This document shows, piece by piece, positions 1 to 8,728 of a stretch of 49,712 nt of DNA. The stretch lies in NCBI GenBank assembly GCA_031360915.1, contig JANMCE010000202.1:1-49712 (forward strand). The letters run 5' to 3'. The stretch's first letter is position 1, and each line of letters begins with the position of its first letter. Source of the stretch: JANMCE01 sp031360915 (GTDB taxonomy: Bacteria > Actinomycetota > Acidimicrobiia > Acidimicrobiales > Ilumatobacteraceae). A program made the position numbers and the translations under genes. The notes beneath the pieces are model-generated. The model saw only the letters and a program-made list of their open reading frames with translations. It ran no database searches and had not been told where the DNA came from.

Positions 1-1
1 C

Positions 2-229
2 GACACGTCGATCGTGCAGGAGCAGGAAAAGAAGTCGGCAGGCTCCGAGAAGGTCGTCGGCCAGTACAAGACCGGCGAGTCCTATGGCGCGCTGTACCCG
101 AAGGGTTCGGCGAACAAGACCGAGATCGACAAAGCCATCACCGCGATGATCAGCGAGAAGGTATTCAACACGTTGGCCACCAAGTGGCTGTCCGGTGACC
201 CGTCAGCCGTTCCCTTCTTTACCGTCTGA
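2..229 (+). CDS. Amino-acid ABC transporter substrate-binding protein, C-terminal end (partial)
   Basis: This is the last 75 codons of a reading frame that is already open at the left edge, so the true start is outside the window. The visible part (ending PSAVPFFTV) resembles the C-terminal lobe of a periplasmic polar amino-acid binding protein of the SBP_bac_3 type, including a segment where such proteins end with a long helix and a 'KW' motif. The main support is context: the next two genes, 14 bp downstream on the same strand, are the matching permease and ATPase. The likely role is capture of an amino acid or similar small polar solute outside the membrane. The substrate cannot be told from this fragment. 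Confidence 0.75.
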   Translation, partial: DTSIVQEQEKKSAGSEKVVGQYKTGESYGALYPKGSANKTEIDKAITAMISEKVFNTLATKWLSGDPSAVPFFTV

Positions 230-243
230 GTCCCCTCAGGCCT

Positions 244-1587
244 GTGGCACTTCCGCCAACCCAGCCCAATGAACTGCCCGACGCTCCCGTGCGTCGGGCA
301 GTTCCGCAGGCCCAGCTCTACGTCCGACGATCGCTTGCCTCACTCGTCCTCGCGGCCGGTCTCGTCGCGCTTGCGTGTTTCGCCCTCTTCAGTTTTCAAC
401 GCTCACTTTCCCTCAGCAGCTTTGATGTCACGGAGCAGCCGAAGAAGACATCGTTCGAAGTCGTCCGGTGCGACGAATCGGCGCGCTACCGATTCGGACG
501 AACGGGCGAGAAAGACAATCCGGACACTGGCGAGCGCGCCGGGGCCACTCGGGTGTCCGTGCCTTCCGGGTGCTGGAAGATTCGCCCCGATGCCGATGGC
601 TCGAAGGGCCTCATAGAGAAGACGTTTCAAGCCCCCGTTACAACCAGCGAACGACTAGCGGGCCTCGCATGCCTGCTTGCCGCGTTGGCATCGTTCGGCC
701 TTCTGTACCCCGGAATCCGATCGGTGTTGGCCTCCCGGCGAGCTCAGGCCACGATGGCCCAGGGCGACCTCGTCAATGCACGGATCCAGGGTGATCAGGC
801 TCGCCAGTGGGCAAGCTACGTCTTCGGTATCGGTTCGGCGGTCGGAGTGGCGGCGCTCCTCGCCCTGTTCCTTTCTCTTGCCAATGGTCAGGTGCGTACC
901 CCGTTCTTCCGCTTTTCGTTGATGACGGCCAAATTCGGCGAAGTCATGCGGCACTTCACTATCAACGTGAAGATCTTCGTCATCACCGAAATCTTCGTAC
1001 TGATATGGGGCCTCATGGTGGCGGTCGCTCGCCTCGCCCCCGGAAAAGCCGGTGCCCCTGTTCGTTGGCTAGCAATCTTCTACATCGATTTGTTCCGCGG
1101 AATCCCCGCCGTGATCACCTTGACCATATTGAACTTCGGTCTGAAGAAGTCAGGCATCCCGTTCCTCTCCAAACTCGACGACTTCTGGTATGCCGTCATT
1201 GCGCTTACCCTCACCTACGGCGCGTATGTCGCCGAGGTCTACCGCTCGGGCATTGAGTCCATCCATTGGAGCCAGGTTGCCGCCGCCCGATCACTCGGAC
1301 TCTCCTATGCGGGGACGATGCGCGAGGTTGTTGTTCCGCAGGCCGTGCGACGAATCATCCCTCCGCTGCTCAACGACTTCATCGGTCTTCAGAAGGACAC
1401 GGCGCTCGTGGGCTTCATCGGCGTAGTCGAAGCCTTCAGCCAGGCCCGCATCATCAACTCCGACACCTTCAACCTCTCGGCCGTCACCCTGGTGGCAGCG
1501 ATCTTCTACATCATCACCGTGCCGCAGGCTCGTCTCGTTGATCGGCTCATTGCGCGGGATCAGGCCAAGACGCGGGGAGGGAGCTGA
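244..1587 (+). CDS. Polar amino-acid ABC transporter permease with N-terminal extracytoplasmic insert
   Basis: Integral membrane subunit of an amino-acid importer of the HisM/GlnP family (447 aa, GTG start). The conserved permease core lies at about residues 235-440 and carries the EAA-type loop that contacts the ATPase (around EVYRSGIESIHWSQVAAARS). Family members usually have about 220-300 residues. Here about 200 extra residues precede the core: a membrane segment (about 30-52), a polar domain with two cysteines (C76 and C110), a second membrane segment (about 137-157) and a third (about 189-213). The polar domain would lie outside the membrane if the first segment is inserted N-in. It sits between the binding-protein fragment and the ATPase gene, with one base between its stop and the next ATG. 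Confidence 0.9.
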   Translation: MALPPTQPNELPDAPVRRAVPQAQLYVRRSLASLVLAAGLVALACFALFSFQRSLSLSSFDVTEQPKKTSFEVVRCDESARYRFGRTGEKDNPDTGERAGATRVSVPSGCWKIRPDADGSKGLIEKTFQAPVTTSERLAGLACLLAALASFGLLYPGIRSVLASRRAQATMAQGDLVNARIQGDQARQWASYVFGIGSAVGVAALLALFLSLANGQVRTPFFRFSLMTAKFGEVMRHFTINVKIFVITEIFVLIWGLMVAVARLAPGKAGAPVRWLAIFYIDLFRGIPAVITLTILNFGLKKSGIPFLSKLDDFWYAVIALTLTYGAYVAEVYRSGIESIHWSQVAAARSLGLSYAGTMREVVVPQAVRRIIPPLLNDFIGLQKDTALVGFIGVVEAFSQARIINSDTFNLSAVTLVAAIFYIITVPQARLVDRLIARDQAKTRGGS

Positions 1588-1588
1588 T

Positions 1589-2335
1589 ATGTCGAACTTC
1601 ATCGAGATGATCGACGTTCAGAAGCAGTTCGGTGCCAACCAAGTACTTCGAGGTGTCAACCTCAACGTCGACCAACATCAGGTTGTGTGCCTGATCGGGC
1701 CGTCGGGCTGTGGCAAGTCCACTCTCTTGCGGTGCATCAACGCGCTCGAGGCGATCAACGCAGGGGAGATCCGTATCGACGGCGATCGGGTTTCCGGCCC
1801 TGGCATCGATGTCAATGCACTGCGCGCCGATGTGGGCATCGTGTTTCAGAGCTTCAACCTGTTTCCGCATAAAACCGTCATGCAGAACGTGACGCTTGCA
1901 CCCATCAAGGTGCTCGGGATGGACAAGGCAGCCGCCGAGGATCGGGCCATGGTGCTGCTCAAGCGCATCGGGCTTGATCACAAGGCAACGGAGTATCCCG
2001 ATCGTCTCTCGGGCGGGCAACAGCAGCGGGTCGCCATTGCCCGAGCCCTCGCTATGCAACCCCGCGTGATGCTGCTCGACGAGATCACCTCTGCTCTTGA
2101 CCCCGAGCTTGTCTCCGAGGTGCTGAACATCGTTCGTGACCTTGCGGCTGAAGGCATGACTATGCTGTTGGCCACCCACGAGATGGGTTTCGCCAAGGAA
2201 GTCGCGTCAAAGGTGTGCTTCCTCTTCGAGGGCGTCGTGCATGAGGAGGGTCCGCCCGCGCAGATCTTCGGTGACCCTCGTCAGGATCGTACGCGAGCCT
2301 TCCTCAAGTCCATAATCGAGGCCGGCCGCCTGTAA
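1589..2335 (+). CDS. Amino-acid ABC transporter ATP-binding protein
   Basis: ATPase subunit of the importer (248 aa), of the GlnQ/HisP family, which powers uptake by hydrolysing ATP on the cytoplasmic face. Walker A is GPSGCGKST, the signature is LSGGQQQR and Walker B reads VMLLDEITSALDPE, so the usual 'DEPTSALD' has Ile in place of Pro. A longer frame opens upstream at 1538, but the ATG at 1589 is preferred because a GGGAGG ribosome-binding site ends eight bases before it and it follows the permease stop by one base. It is the last gene of the operon, and about 215 bp without a gene follow. Confidence 0.95.
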   Translation: MSNFIEMIDVQKQFGANQVLRGVNLNVDQHQVVCLIGPSGCGKSTLLRCINALEAINAGEIRIDGDRVSGPGIDVNALRADVGIVFQSFNLFPHKTVMQNVTLAPIKVLGMDKAAAEDRAMVLLKRIGLDHKATEYPDRLSGGQQQRVAIARALAMQPRVMLLDEITSALDPELVSEVLNIVRDLAAEGMTMLLATHEMGFAKEVASKVCFLFEGVVHEEGPPAQIFGDPRQDRTRAFLKSIIEAGRL

Positions 2336-2552
2336 TTTCTGGACGTTGCTGGTTGTTTGCTTTACATTTCAACCGGGTTGTTGTCGCACCCACGCCCGGT
2401 CGCATCATGAGTACGGGTTCTGGGGAGCGGAGTCGGAAGAGGAACGCCACCTCGCGGGCTACACCCTCACCGCGCCTATCGGCATCCGCGCCCGATCTCT
2501 CTCGGCATAGTCGTAGCAACCCTCGCGCACCCCTTGCGTAGGGTGGAGGGGT

Positions 2553-3191
2553 ATGGGCGCCACTTTCCCCTTGACGATGCCGCGTTTCGTGGTGATCGAT
2601 GTCGAGACCAGTGGCCTGTCCGCGCGCCGTGATCGCATTCTGCAAGTAGCTGCCGTCGAACTCGACTCGACCGGTGCCGTGGTCAAGGAATGGTCGAGCT
2701 TCGTGCGGCCCCGCTTCGGTCGCGTCGGACCAACCCATGTCCACGGCCTTACCGCGGCGTCCCTCCGGTCGGCACCAGCGTTCCGGGTCGTTGCACCAGA
2801 GCTGGCCCGACAACTTGAGGGTGCCGTCGTGGTCGGGCACAACATCGACTTCGACTGGGCGTTTGTTCGCCGGTCCCTGAAACGGTCACGGGTGTCCTTG
2901 GCCCCCACGCCGCGGCTCTGCACACTCGACCTGTCTCGATCGCTCGATCCTGATCGGTTGATGCGCCACAAGTTGGCCGACATCTGTAGTCGCCTCGACG
3001 TACCCCTCGACAACGCGCACGACGCGCTGGCCGACGCCCGCGCCACGGCAGAGGTACTTCACCATCTGCTTCGCAGCGCCCAGCTCGACAGCACCACGCT
3101 CGTTTCGCACCGGGCCTATCGTTCAACGACCAACCCCGGGCGTCCCCGCCGAAAGAAGCGTTGGTGGCGCCGGTTCAAACGTCAGCGGTAG
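2553..3191 (+). CDS. DEDDh-family 3'-5' exonuclease (DnaQ/epsilon-like)
   Basis: Predicted exonuclease of 212 aa. The first acidic motif is VVIDVETSG (D16, E18), the second is in HNIDFDWAF, and the third is HDALADARATAE, giving the DEDDh set of metal-binding residues. The fold matches the proofreading subunit of DNA polymerase III and stand-alone exonucleases used in repair or RNA turnover. No BRCT or GIY-YIG domain is attached, and the C-terminus is a short Arg/Lys-rich tail (GRPRRKKRWWRRFKRQR) that could bind nucleic acid. The ATG at 2553 has a TAGGGT hexamer at 2539-2544, eight bases upstream, so the mRNA may be leaderless. ATG 2577 is an alternative start. The 3' end converges on the WYL gene and overlaps it by about 10 bp. 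Confidence 0.88.
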   Translation: MGATFPLTMPRFVVIDVETSGLSARRDRILQVAAVELDSTGAVVKEWSSFVRPRFGRVGPTHVHGLTAASLRSAPAFRVVAPELARQLEGAVVVGHNIDFDWAFVRRSLKRSRVSLAPTPRLCTLDLSRSLDPDRLMRHKLADICSRLDVPLDNAHDALADARATAEVLHHLLRSAQLDSTTLVSHRAYRSTTNPGRPRRKKRWWRRFKRQR

Positions 3192-4111
3192 CGGGCCAGG
3201 ACGCGTGCCGCTGCTCGTTGGCCAAGGTCAGCCCACTTTGTTGGCGTGAGAACCGTTGCGTTATCGGCCAGGCGAAGCAATAACCGCTCGAGCCACGGTT
3301 CACCCGACACCAACAGGTCGACCTCGGCCGATCCGTCGGGCTGCCGACGTTCGGCCTGCACCGGATACCGCGACGCGATCCACAGCCCCGCCGGTTGCAC
3401 CAGTAACGTCACCGGCGTCATTCCCACCGACGAGGCGAACCACAGGGCGTCGGGTTGCGACACATCACGATGCTCGAAATGGCGACCCTGCGGCAGGCAC
3501 GCCTCGATGCGGTCGATACGGAAGCGACGCTCCTCCCCCGACAGCGAATCATCGGCAATCACATACCAGTCACCCTGACTGGCAAAGACCGCGTGCGGCG
3601 CCAACACCCGCTCGGTCCTTTCGTCCCGCCGAGCCGTGTAGTACGTGACGGCCAGATACTCCCGCTGTTCCGTGGCGGCACGCACTGTGTCAAGGAAAGG
3701 TGGACGCTCCAGATCGATGGCGACATTGGGTGCCGCGCCCAACGTCTTTTCCAGCTTGCCCAACGCACGATCGAGCGGTCCGCCCGGCTCGGCGCCAGGC
3801 ATCGCCATAGCCGCCCGCCCGGCCGCAAGCAGAGAGAACCCCTCCGCTGATGAGAGTCGCAGCGGGCGGGTGAATAAGCGGGGGACCCCCATGTGGATGA
3901 CGCCGTCTTCGATGAACAGGTCGATCATCTCGTCGACATAGGGCGGCAGACCGCACAGCGACGCCTTCTCGAGGTCGGCGATGAGTTGCTTCTCACCCAC
4001 GCCGAACCGGCTCGCGGTTTCGGCCACCGATGCCTCGCCGCGTTCCATCAACCAGGGCAGCATCACCAGTAGCCGACGCAGACGGTCAGCCGTAGCCTGT
4101 GGCCCACTCAC
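3182..4111 (-). CDS. pafC: WYL-domain transcriptional regulator, PafC-like
   Basis: About 309 aa starting from a GTG at 4111 that overlaps the upstream gene's stop (GTGA). The longer frame to 4234 would overlap the partner by more than 100 bp and is less likely. The N-terminus has a winged-helix region (RLLVMLPWLMERGEASVAET, then FGVGEKQLIADLEKASLCGLP) and the C-terminal half is a WYL domain. In mycobacteria PafB and PafC act together as an activator of DNA-damage genes that does not depend on LexA. The order and overlap with the preceding WYL gene match that pair, and the N-terminal pattern fits PafC better than PafB. The proteasome-ligase gene pafA is not in this window. Confidence 0.85.
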   Translation of the reverse strand: MSGPQATADRLRRLLVMLPWLMERGEASVAETASRFGVGEKQLIADLEKASLCGLPPYVDEMIDLFIEDGVIHMGVPRLFTRPLRLSSAEGFSLLAAGRAAMAMPGAEPGGPLDRALGKLEKTLGAAPNVAIDLERPPFLDTVRAATEQREYLAVTYYTARRDERTERVLAPHAVFASQGDWYVIADDSLSGEERRFRIDRIEACLPQGRHFEHRDVSQPDALWFASSVGMTPVTLLVQPAGLWIASRYPVQAERRQPDGSAEVDLLVSGEPWLERLLLRLADNATVLTPTKWADLGQRAAARVLARYR

Positions 4112-5034
4112 GCCGCACCGGCCATATGTTGGAGCCACGCCACAATTTCGGCGCGTACCTCCGGTGGGCTCAAGACTTCGGCGTGATCGCCCAGTCCGAA
4201 CAGCCAGCTGCGGAATGCGCTCACGTTGGCGCATGGCACGCGCACCACGATCGATCCGTCGGTCCGACGTTCATCAACATTGCCAGCGCCGACCTCGTTC
4301 TCAACCCGTTGAGCACGCAACGAACCCACCAGCACCATGGCGCTGGTACCGGTCGCTTCCCCGATTGCTTTCGGGTCGTCCATCACCGCAGTTGCGGGGT
4401 CGAATCCGTCAGGCACGGTGAAGCTGGCGCCGTCCCCAACTTCCACGTCGCTTTCGATGCGGTCGACGCGAAACGTGCGACGTTCACCCGAGGCGTGCTC
4501 CAACCCGACGACATACCAGAAGCCCTCGCGGGACAAAAGCCCCCACGGATCGAGCTGTCGCTGTTTGCCGCGATACCAAAACGTGGTGGTGGCCCGCGAA
4601 AGATGAGCGTCGAATAGCGGCGCCAACGCCGGAAGCGACGGGAGGGCCGCGGTGACATCGGTGGCCTCAAACGAACCGTCAGGGCCGCCGATCTTGAGCA
4701 GCGCATCGTCCCCCCAGTCGACGCCGAGGCGAACGGCTGCGACCGCGAGTTGCAGGGCGCGTTTCTCGTCCTCGGTTAGCCCAAGATCACCCAGCTCGTA
4801 GGCGTTGCGGTCGATCCAATAGCCGGTGGCGCCGTTGGAGAGCATGGTTTGCTGCAACGGAATGCCCTGGCTGCGCAGCACGACCTTGTCCCGCTCGAAC
4901 GCGCCGCGACGGGCCGCCATTTCAGTGGGGTACTGCCCCGGCATGTGATGGAAGATCCGGTCGAGAGACAACGGCACCTTGGTCTCCAACAGCACCGCCA
5001 GCAGATTCGTAAGGCGTTCGAGCGGATCAGCCAT
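4108..5034 (-). CDS. pafB: WYL-domain transcriptional regulator, PafB-like
   Basis: About 308 aa from the ATG at 5034, which shares its A with the stop codon of the phosphatase gene upstream (TGATG). The frame can be extended to 5319, but that would run through the phosphatase gene. The start MADPLERLTNLLAVLLETKV, followed by a segment ending FERDKVVLRSQGIPLQ, is a helix-turn-helix layout typical of PafB, and a WYL domain follows. It should form a heterodimer with the product of the next gene, whose start codon overlaps its stop. In actinobacteria the PafBC activator responds to DNA damage. The three-gene overlapping arrangement implies translational coupling. Confidence 0.87.
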   Translation of the reverse strand: MADPLERLTNLLAVLLETKVPLSLDRIFHHMPGQYPTEMAARRGAFERDKVVLRSQGIPLQQTMLSNGATGYWIDRNAYELGDLGLTEDEKRALQLAVAAVRLGVDWGDDALLKIGGPDGSFEATDVTAALPSLPALAPLFDAHLSRATTTFWYRGKQRQLDPWGLLSREGFWYVVGLEHASGERRTFRVDRIESDVEVGDGASFTVPDGFDPATAVMDDPKAIGEATGTSAMVLVGSLRAQRVENEVGAGNVDERRTDGSIVVRVPCANVSAFRSWLFGLGDHAEVLSPPEVRAEIVAWLQHMAGAA

Positions 5035-5711
5035 CAGTTCGTCCGCAGGTTGTCGGGCAAATGTTCCACACCGGAAAGGCGAGTAAGGCTGAAGATGAAA
5101 TGGTCGTGCACCGGCAGTGCCTCCACCCGGCAGATCGACGCGTGGCCGAGGCGGAAGCGATCCCACTCCCAGGGTACCGGCGTGAGCCCGAGCAGGTGCG
5201 AGATGGCAACCGTGTTGGTGCCACCATGGGCCACCCAGACGAGGGTGCGGCCCGGTGCATCGATATCCCACAGGGGAAACTCGCTGGCGACCCGGCGAAT
5301 GCCGTGCGACGCCAACCAACCGGTGAGTCCCTCATGGATGCGAACGGTGAACTCGCGCATCGTCTCACCGCCGGCCACACCATTCCAGCGCTCGTGGGGA
5401 AGCACGAGCCGCTCAGCTCCGTAGGCATCGGCTGCGACATTGGCGGGCTCGCCGTGCCAGTCGGGCTCACGGCATTCCTCCAGCCAATCGACGATCACCG
5501 GTTCACGCCCGATGATCTTGGCCAACGGAGCGGCCGTCTGCCGGGCCCGCAGCAGGGGCGACACGTAGAACTCGTCGATGTGCTCATCACCCATTGCCTT
5601 GCCGAGCAATTCGGCTTGGGTGAACCCGTTGTCGTTCAACGTGGGGTCAACGACGCAGAGATCGTCCTTTACCCACTCCGGTTGACCATGACGAAGCAGC
5701 ACGATTTGCAC
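5034..5711 (-). CDS. Histidine phosphatase family protein (phosphoglycerate-mutase-like)
   Basis: A 225-aa protein of the branch-2 phosphoglycerate-mutase/histidine-phosphatase superfamily. The phospho-accepting motif is at the very N-terminus (MQIVLLRHGQPEW, with LRHG), and the second histidine is in VWVAHGGTN. Members remove phosphate from sugars, nucleotides or proteins, and the substrate here cannot be read from the sequence. It is the first gene of a minus-strand operon with the PafB/PafC pair, joined by a TGATG overlap. Its start lies 77 bp from the divergent Ppx/GppA gene, so the two share a promoter region. Confidence 0.88.
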   Translation of the reverse strand: MQIVLLRHGQPEWVKDDLCVVDPTLNDNGFTQAELLGKAMGDEHIDEFYVSPLLRARQTAAPLAKIIGREPVIVDWLEECREPDWHGEPANVAADAYGAERLVLPHERWNGVAGGETMREFTVRIHEGLTGWLASHGIRRVASEFPLWDIDAPGRTLVWVAHGGTNTVAISHLLGLTPVPWEWDRFRLGHASICRVEALPVHDHFIFSLTRLSGVEHLPDNLRTN

Positions 5712-5774
5712 GCACAGACGGTAGCGCCAACACCTACGCTGCGGCGATGCGATGGACGCCAGCGGCCTGAGCGC

Positions 5775-5780
5775 TACGGT
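5775..5780 (+). promoter_or_regulatory. Probable -10 element for the Ppx/GppA gene
   Basis: TACGGT lies eight bases before the ATG at 5789. A start site 6-8 bases downstream would fall at the start codon, so a leaderless transcript is likely. No clear -35 box is seen. Confidence 0.45.
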
Positions 5781-5788
5781 CTAGGCCC

Positions 5789-7342
5789 ATGACGGGCGGC
5801 CCGAAACCTCAACTTCTTGCAGCAATCGATGTGGGGACCAACTCGTTCCACCTGGTCATTGCGCGCGTTGCGTCGTCGGGCCGTATCGAAGTCATCACCC
5901 GCGAACGCGAAATGGTGCGGCTCGGCAAGGGTGCCGGCGAGATGAAAGAGCTCGATGATGACGCCATGGACCGCGGCATTGGCGCCCTTCGCCGCATGAA
6001 GCTCCTGGCCGACGGAGCCGGTGCGCCGGTGCGCGCCGTCGCCACCAGCGCAGTGCGGGAAGCCACCAACGCCAGCACGTTCGTTTCGCGTGCCAGAGAC
6101 GAAGCGGGTGTCGACGTTGAGGTCGTGTCGGGCGTGGAGGAAGCCAGACTCATTCACCTCGGCGTGTTGCAGGCCCTCCCCGTCTTTGATCGAAAGCTCC
6201 TGCTGTGCGACATCGGCGGCGGTTCCACCGAACTGTTGCTCGGCCACAAGGGTGAGGTGATCGACGCCCGCAGTTTCAAGATCGGCGCCGTCCGCCTAAC
6301 CGATCGCTTCTTCGCCGATGGCCGTATCCGTGGTGGCGAAAAGAAGGCGTGTCGTGCGTGGGTGCGGTCGGCCATCGCCCCGTTCCAGCAGCCGGTCGAG
6401 CGAGCCGGTTTCGAAGTGGCGATCGCCTCGTCGGGGTCGGCCGAGACCGTGGCGCGACTCTCGCAGGGTCTGCGCGGCCAGAAACCGTTGCGGACCTACA
6501 ACGGATTCGAAATTACCGCTGACGAGATCCACGATGTGTGCTCTCTCCTGGCGGACACCCGGCCGGAAGATCGCGCCGGTCTTGAGGGCATGGACCCCAA
6601 GCGCGCCGACATTTCCCTGGCGGGCGCCCTCATCCTCGACGAGGTGGTGAACGCCTTCGGCATTCGCAAGCTGGTCATCTCGGACTTCGCGCTTCGAGAA
6701 GGCATTCTGCTCGACACCGTGTCACGCATCGACGGCGATGAACTCCACCACCTGCGCGATATTTCGCGACGTGGCGTGCGCCGACTGTTGGAGGAGTGCG
6801 ACGATGAACCCGCGCACGCCCAACAGGTTGCCCGCCTGGCCACGGCCCTGTTTGATGCCACCCAAGTCCTCCACGGGCTGCCCGTCGATTGCCGTGAGTA
6901 CCTCGAAGCCGGCGCGCTGCTGGCCAACGTCGGGCTTTTCATCTCACACTCGAAGCATCATCTACACAGTTACTACATGATCCGGAACTCCGACGCGCTG
7001 GCCGGGCTCACCGATGCCGAGATCGACATCATCGCCCTCGTCGCCCGCTATCACCGCAAAGGATTCCCCAAGAACGACCATGCCGAATTCGCCCGCCTGC
7101 GCGACGATCTGAAGGACACCGTTCGCACCCTGGCCGGTATCTTGCGAATAGCCATCGGCCTTGATCGCCGCCACGACGGGCGGGTTACCGGTGTGCGAGT
7201 CGAGCGAACGGCAGACGGTCTGAAGATCGTGCCGGAGGCGCCGCCGGCCACGGATCTCAGCCTTGAGTTGTATGCTGCCGACGAACGAAGCGCTCTCTTG
7301 GCAGATGTGTTGGGGACAGCGGTCATCCTTTCGGCTGATTGA
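5789..7342 (+). CDS. ppx: Exopolyphosphatase / pppGpp phosphohydrolase (Ppx/GppA family)
   Basis: A 517-aa protein. The N-terminal half has the ASKHA ATPase-like fold with phosphate motif 1 (AAIDVGTNSFHLVIARV) and phosphate motif 2 (CDIGGGSTELLLG). The C-terminal part, from about residue 320, resembles the HD-type domain of the long Ppx/GppA proteins. Such enzymes release phosphate from inorganic polyphosphate or convert pppGpp to ppGpp, so this gene probably sets phosphate storage or stringent-response levels. Actinobacteria often carry a short (about 310 aa) and a long (over 500 aa) paralogue, and this is the long type. Both phosphate motifs are intact. Confidence 0.92.
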   Translation: MTGGPKPQLLAAIDVGTNSFHLVIARVASSGRIEVITREREMVRLGKGAGEMKELDDDAMDRGIGALRRMKLLADGAGAPVRAVATSAVREATNASTFVSRARDEAGVDVEVVSGVEEARLIHLGVLQALPVFDRKLLLCDIGGGSTELLLGHKGEVIDARSFKIGAVRLTDRFFADGRIRGGEKKACRAWVRSAIAPFQQPVERAGFEVAIASSGSAETVARLSQGLRGQKPLRTYNGFEITADEIHDVCSLLADTRPEDRAGLEGMDPKRADISLAGALILDEVVNAFGIRKLVISDFALREGILLDTVSRIDGDELHHLRDISRRGVRRLLEECDDEPAHAQQVARLATALFDATQVLHGLPVDCREYLEAGALLANVGLFISHSKHHLHSYYMIRNSDALAGLTDAEIDIIALVARYHRKGFPKNDHAEFARLRDDLKDTVRTLAGILRIAIGLDRRHDGRVTGVRVERTADGLKIVPEAPPATDLSLELYAADERSALLADVLGTAVILSAD

Positions 7343-7438
7343 ACCGAAAACCTCGGCCCCTGCCATGCAACTTGTCGGGGGTTGGTCCTACGGTGGACGG
7401 GGTCCGACCTACACGGGTCGCGTTGTCGGAGGAATGTC

Positions 7439-8728
7439 GTGGAACATCTCAGGGTGGTCAGTCGCCGTCGCGCGGCCATCGTTCTCGTCGCGGTTATCGG
7501 TGTCGCCGGATGCAGCAACTCGAAGGCAGCGGCACCTCCAGCGACGACGGTTGCCGGCACCACGACAGCCGCCACCACTACGGCAGCGCCAGCGACCAGC
7601 GTAACGACGCTCACAGCATCCGGGATCGCAGCTGCCTTTCCGGTCGGGCCCGCTGGCGACGCGTTCTATACGCCACCCGCCGGGGATACGAGGAAGCCCG
7701 GAACGCTGATCTGGTGGCGCGAGTTCACCGCGCCGAGCGGCACGGTTGGACGCACCATCCTGTATTGGTCGCTGTCAGCCACCGGACGACCGATTCCTGT
7801 CTCGGGTGTCGTCCTCGCGCCAGCCAACGGCACGGCCGCGGCACCAAACGTCATCGCCTGGGCCCACGGCACGGCCGGCATGGGTGACCAGTGCGCACCC
7901 TCGAAAGCATTCGCCGTTGGCACCGCGCCCGAGCTGGCGTTCGCGCCACTCGTCACCCAAACCAACGCCGTGTTCGTCGCTACCGACTACGAGGGCCTAG
8001 GAACCGCCGGTGACCCCGCTTACCTCGTTGGTCGAAGCGAGGGCCAGGGTGTGCTCGATGCGGCGCGGGCGGTGCAGCAACTCAACGTGGGGGCGACGTC
8101 AGCGTCGCCGATTCTGTTGTGGGGTCATTCGCAGGGTGGCGGCGCGGCGGCATGGGCTGCCGAACTGGCGCCGAAGTATGCCCCCGAACTCAAGATCGTT
8201 GGCGCCATGGTCGGCGCTCCGGCTGGCGAGCTGACGTTTGGCAATCTGTCGAAGGCAACCGACGGCTCACAGATTGGATACGCACTGGCGGCAATTGCTG
8301 GGCTCAAGGCGGCGTACCCCGAACTCAACGTCGACGACGTACTCAACGCCAAGGGCCAGGAACTGTTGGCCAAAGTGGTTGCCACGTGCAATGCGGCTCC
8401 GGTCGTGGCTGGCGTCAGCGGGGCTGACCTGGTCACCGCAGGCTCGGCCACCGCACCCGGGTGGGCCAACCGCATCGCCGAGAACAACCCGGCGCAGGTG
8501 GCCACATCCATTCCGCTGTTTCTCTACCAAGGAGACGCCGACACGACCGTTCCGGTCGAAGTCAGCGCGGCGATGCAGACCAAGTACTGCAGGCTCGGCG
8601 TCATTTCCCAGCGCAAGGTGTACCCAGGAAAGGGTCACGTCGATGTCATCCCGGCCGCACTCACCGACCTCCTAGCCTTCGCCACGGCCCGATGGTCCGG
8701 TGCACCACCCACCAACTCCTGCCCCTAG
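7439..8728 (+). CDS. Secreted lipase-like alpha/beta-hydrolase lipoprotein
   Basis: About 429 aa from the GTG at 7439, chosen over the frame opening at 7382 because a GGAGGA site at 7428-7433 lies five bases upstream. The N-terminus is a lipoprotein signal: positive residues, hydrophobic stretch, lipobox VAGC with C25. A Thr/Ala-rich linker follows. The catalytic domain has the nucleophile elbow GHSQGG (Ser about 231), a likely acid in YQGDADTTVP and a likely histidine in GKGHVDVIP, in the right order for a serine hydrolase. The pattern is that of secretory triacylglycerol lipases (LIP family). It probably hydrolyses lipids or esters at the cell surface. Its TAG stop lies inside the CTAG that begins a repeat copy. 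Confidence 0.88.
   Translation: MEHLRVVSRRRAAIVLVAVIGVAGCSNSKAAAPPATTVAGTTTAATTTAAPATSVTTLTASGIAAAFPVGPAGDAFYTPPAGDTRKPGTLIWWREFTAPSGTVGRTILYWSLSATGRPIPVSGVVLAPANGTAAAPNVIAWAHGTAGMGDQCAPSKAFAVGTAPELAFAPLVTQTNAVFVATDYEGLGTAGDPAYLVGRSEGQGVLDAARAVQQLNVGATSASPILLWGHSQGGGAAAWAAELAPKYAPELKIVGAMVGAPAGELTFGNLSKATDGSQIGYALAAIAGLKAAYPELNVDDVLNAKGQELLAKVVATCNAAPVVAGVSGADLVTAGSATAPGWANRIAENNPAQVATSIPLFLYQGDADTTVPVEVSAAMQTKYCRLGVISQRKVYPGKGHVDVIPAALTDLLAFATARWSGAPPTNSCP

Noticed and set aside
2336..2552. Gap between the ABC ATPase and the exonuclease, checked for a tRNA or small RNA
   Set aside because: No cloverleaf, repeat or structured RNA signature could be found.
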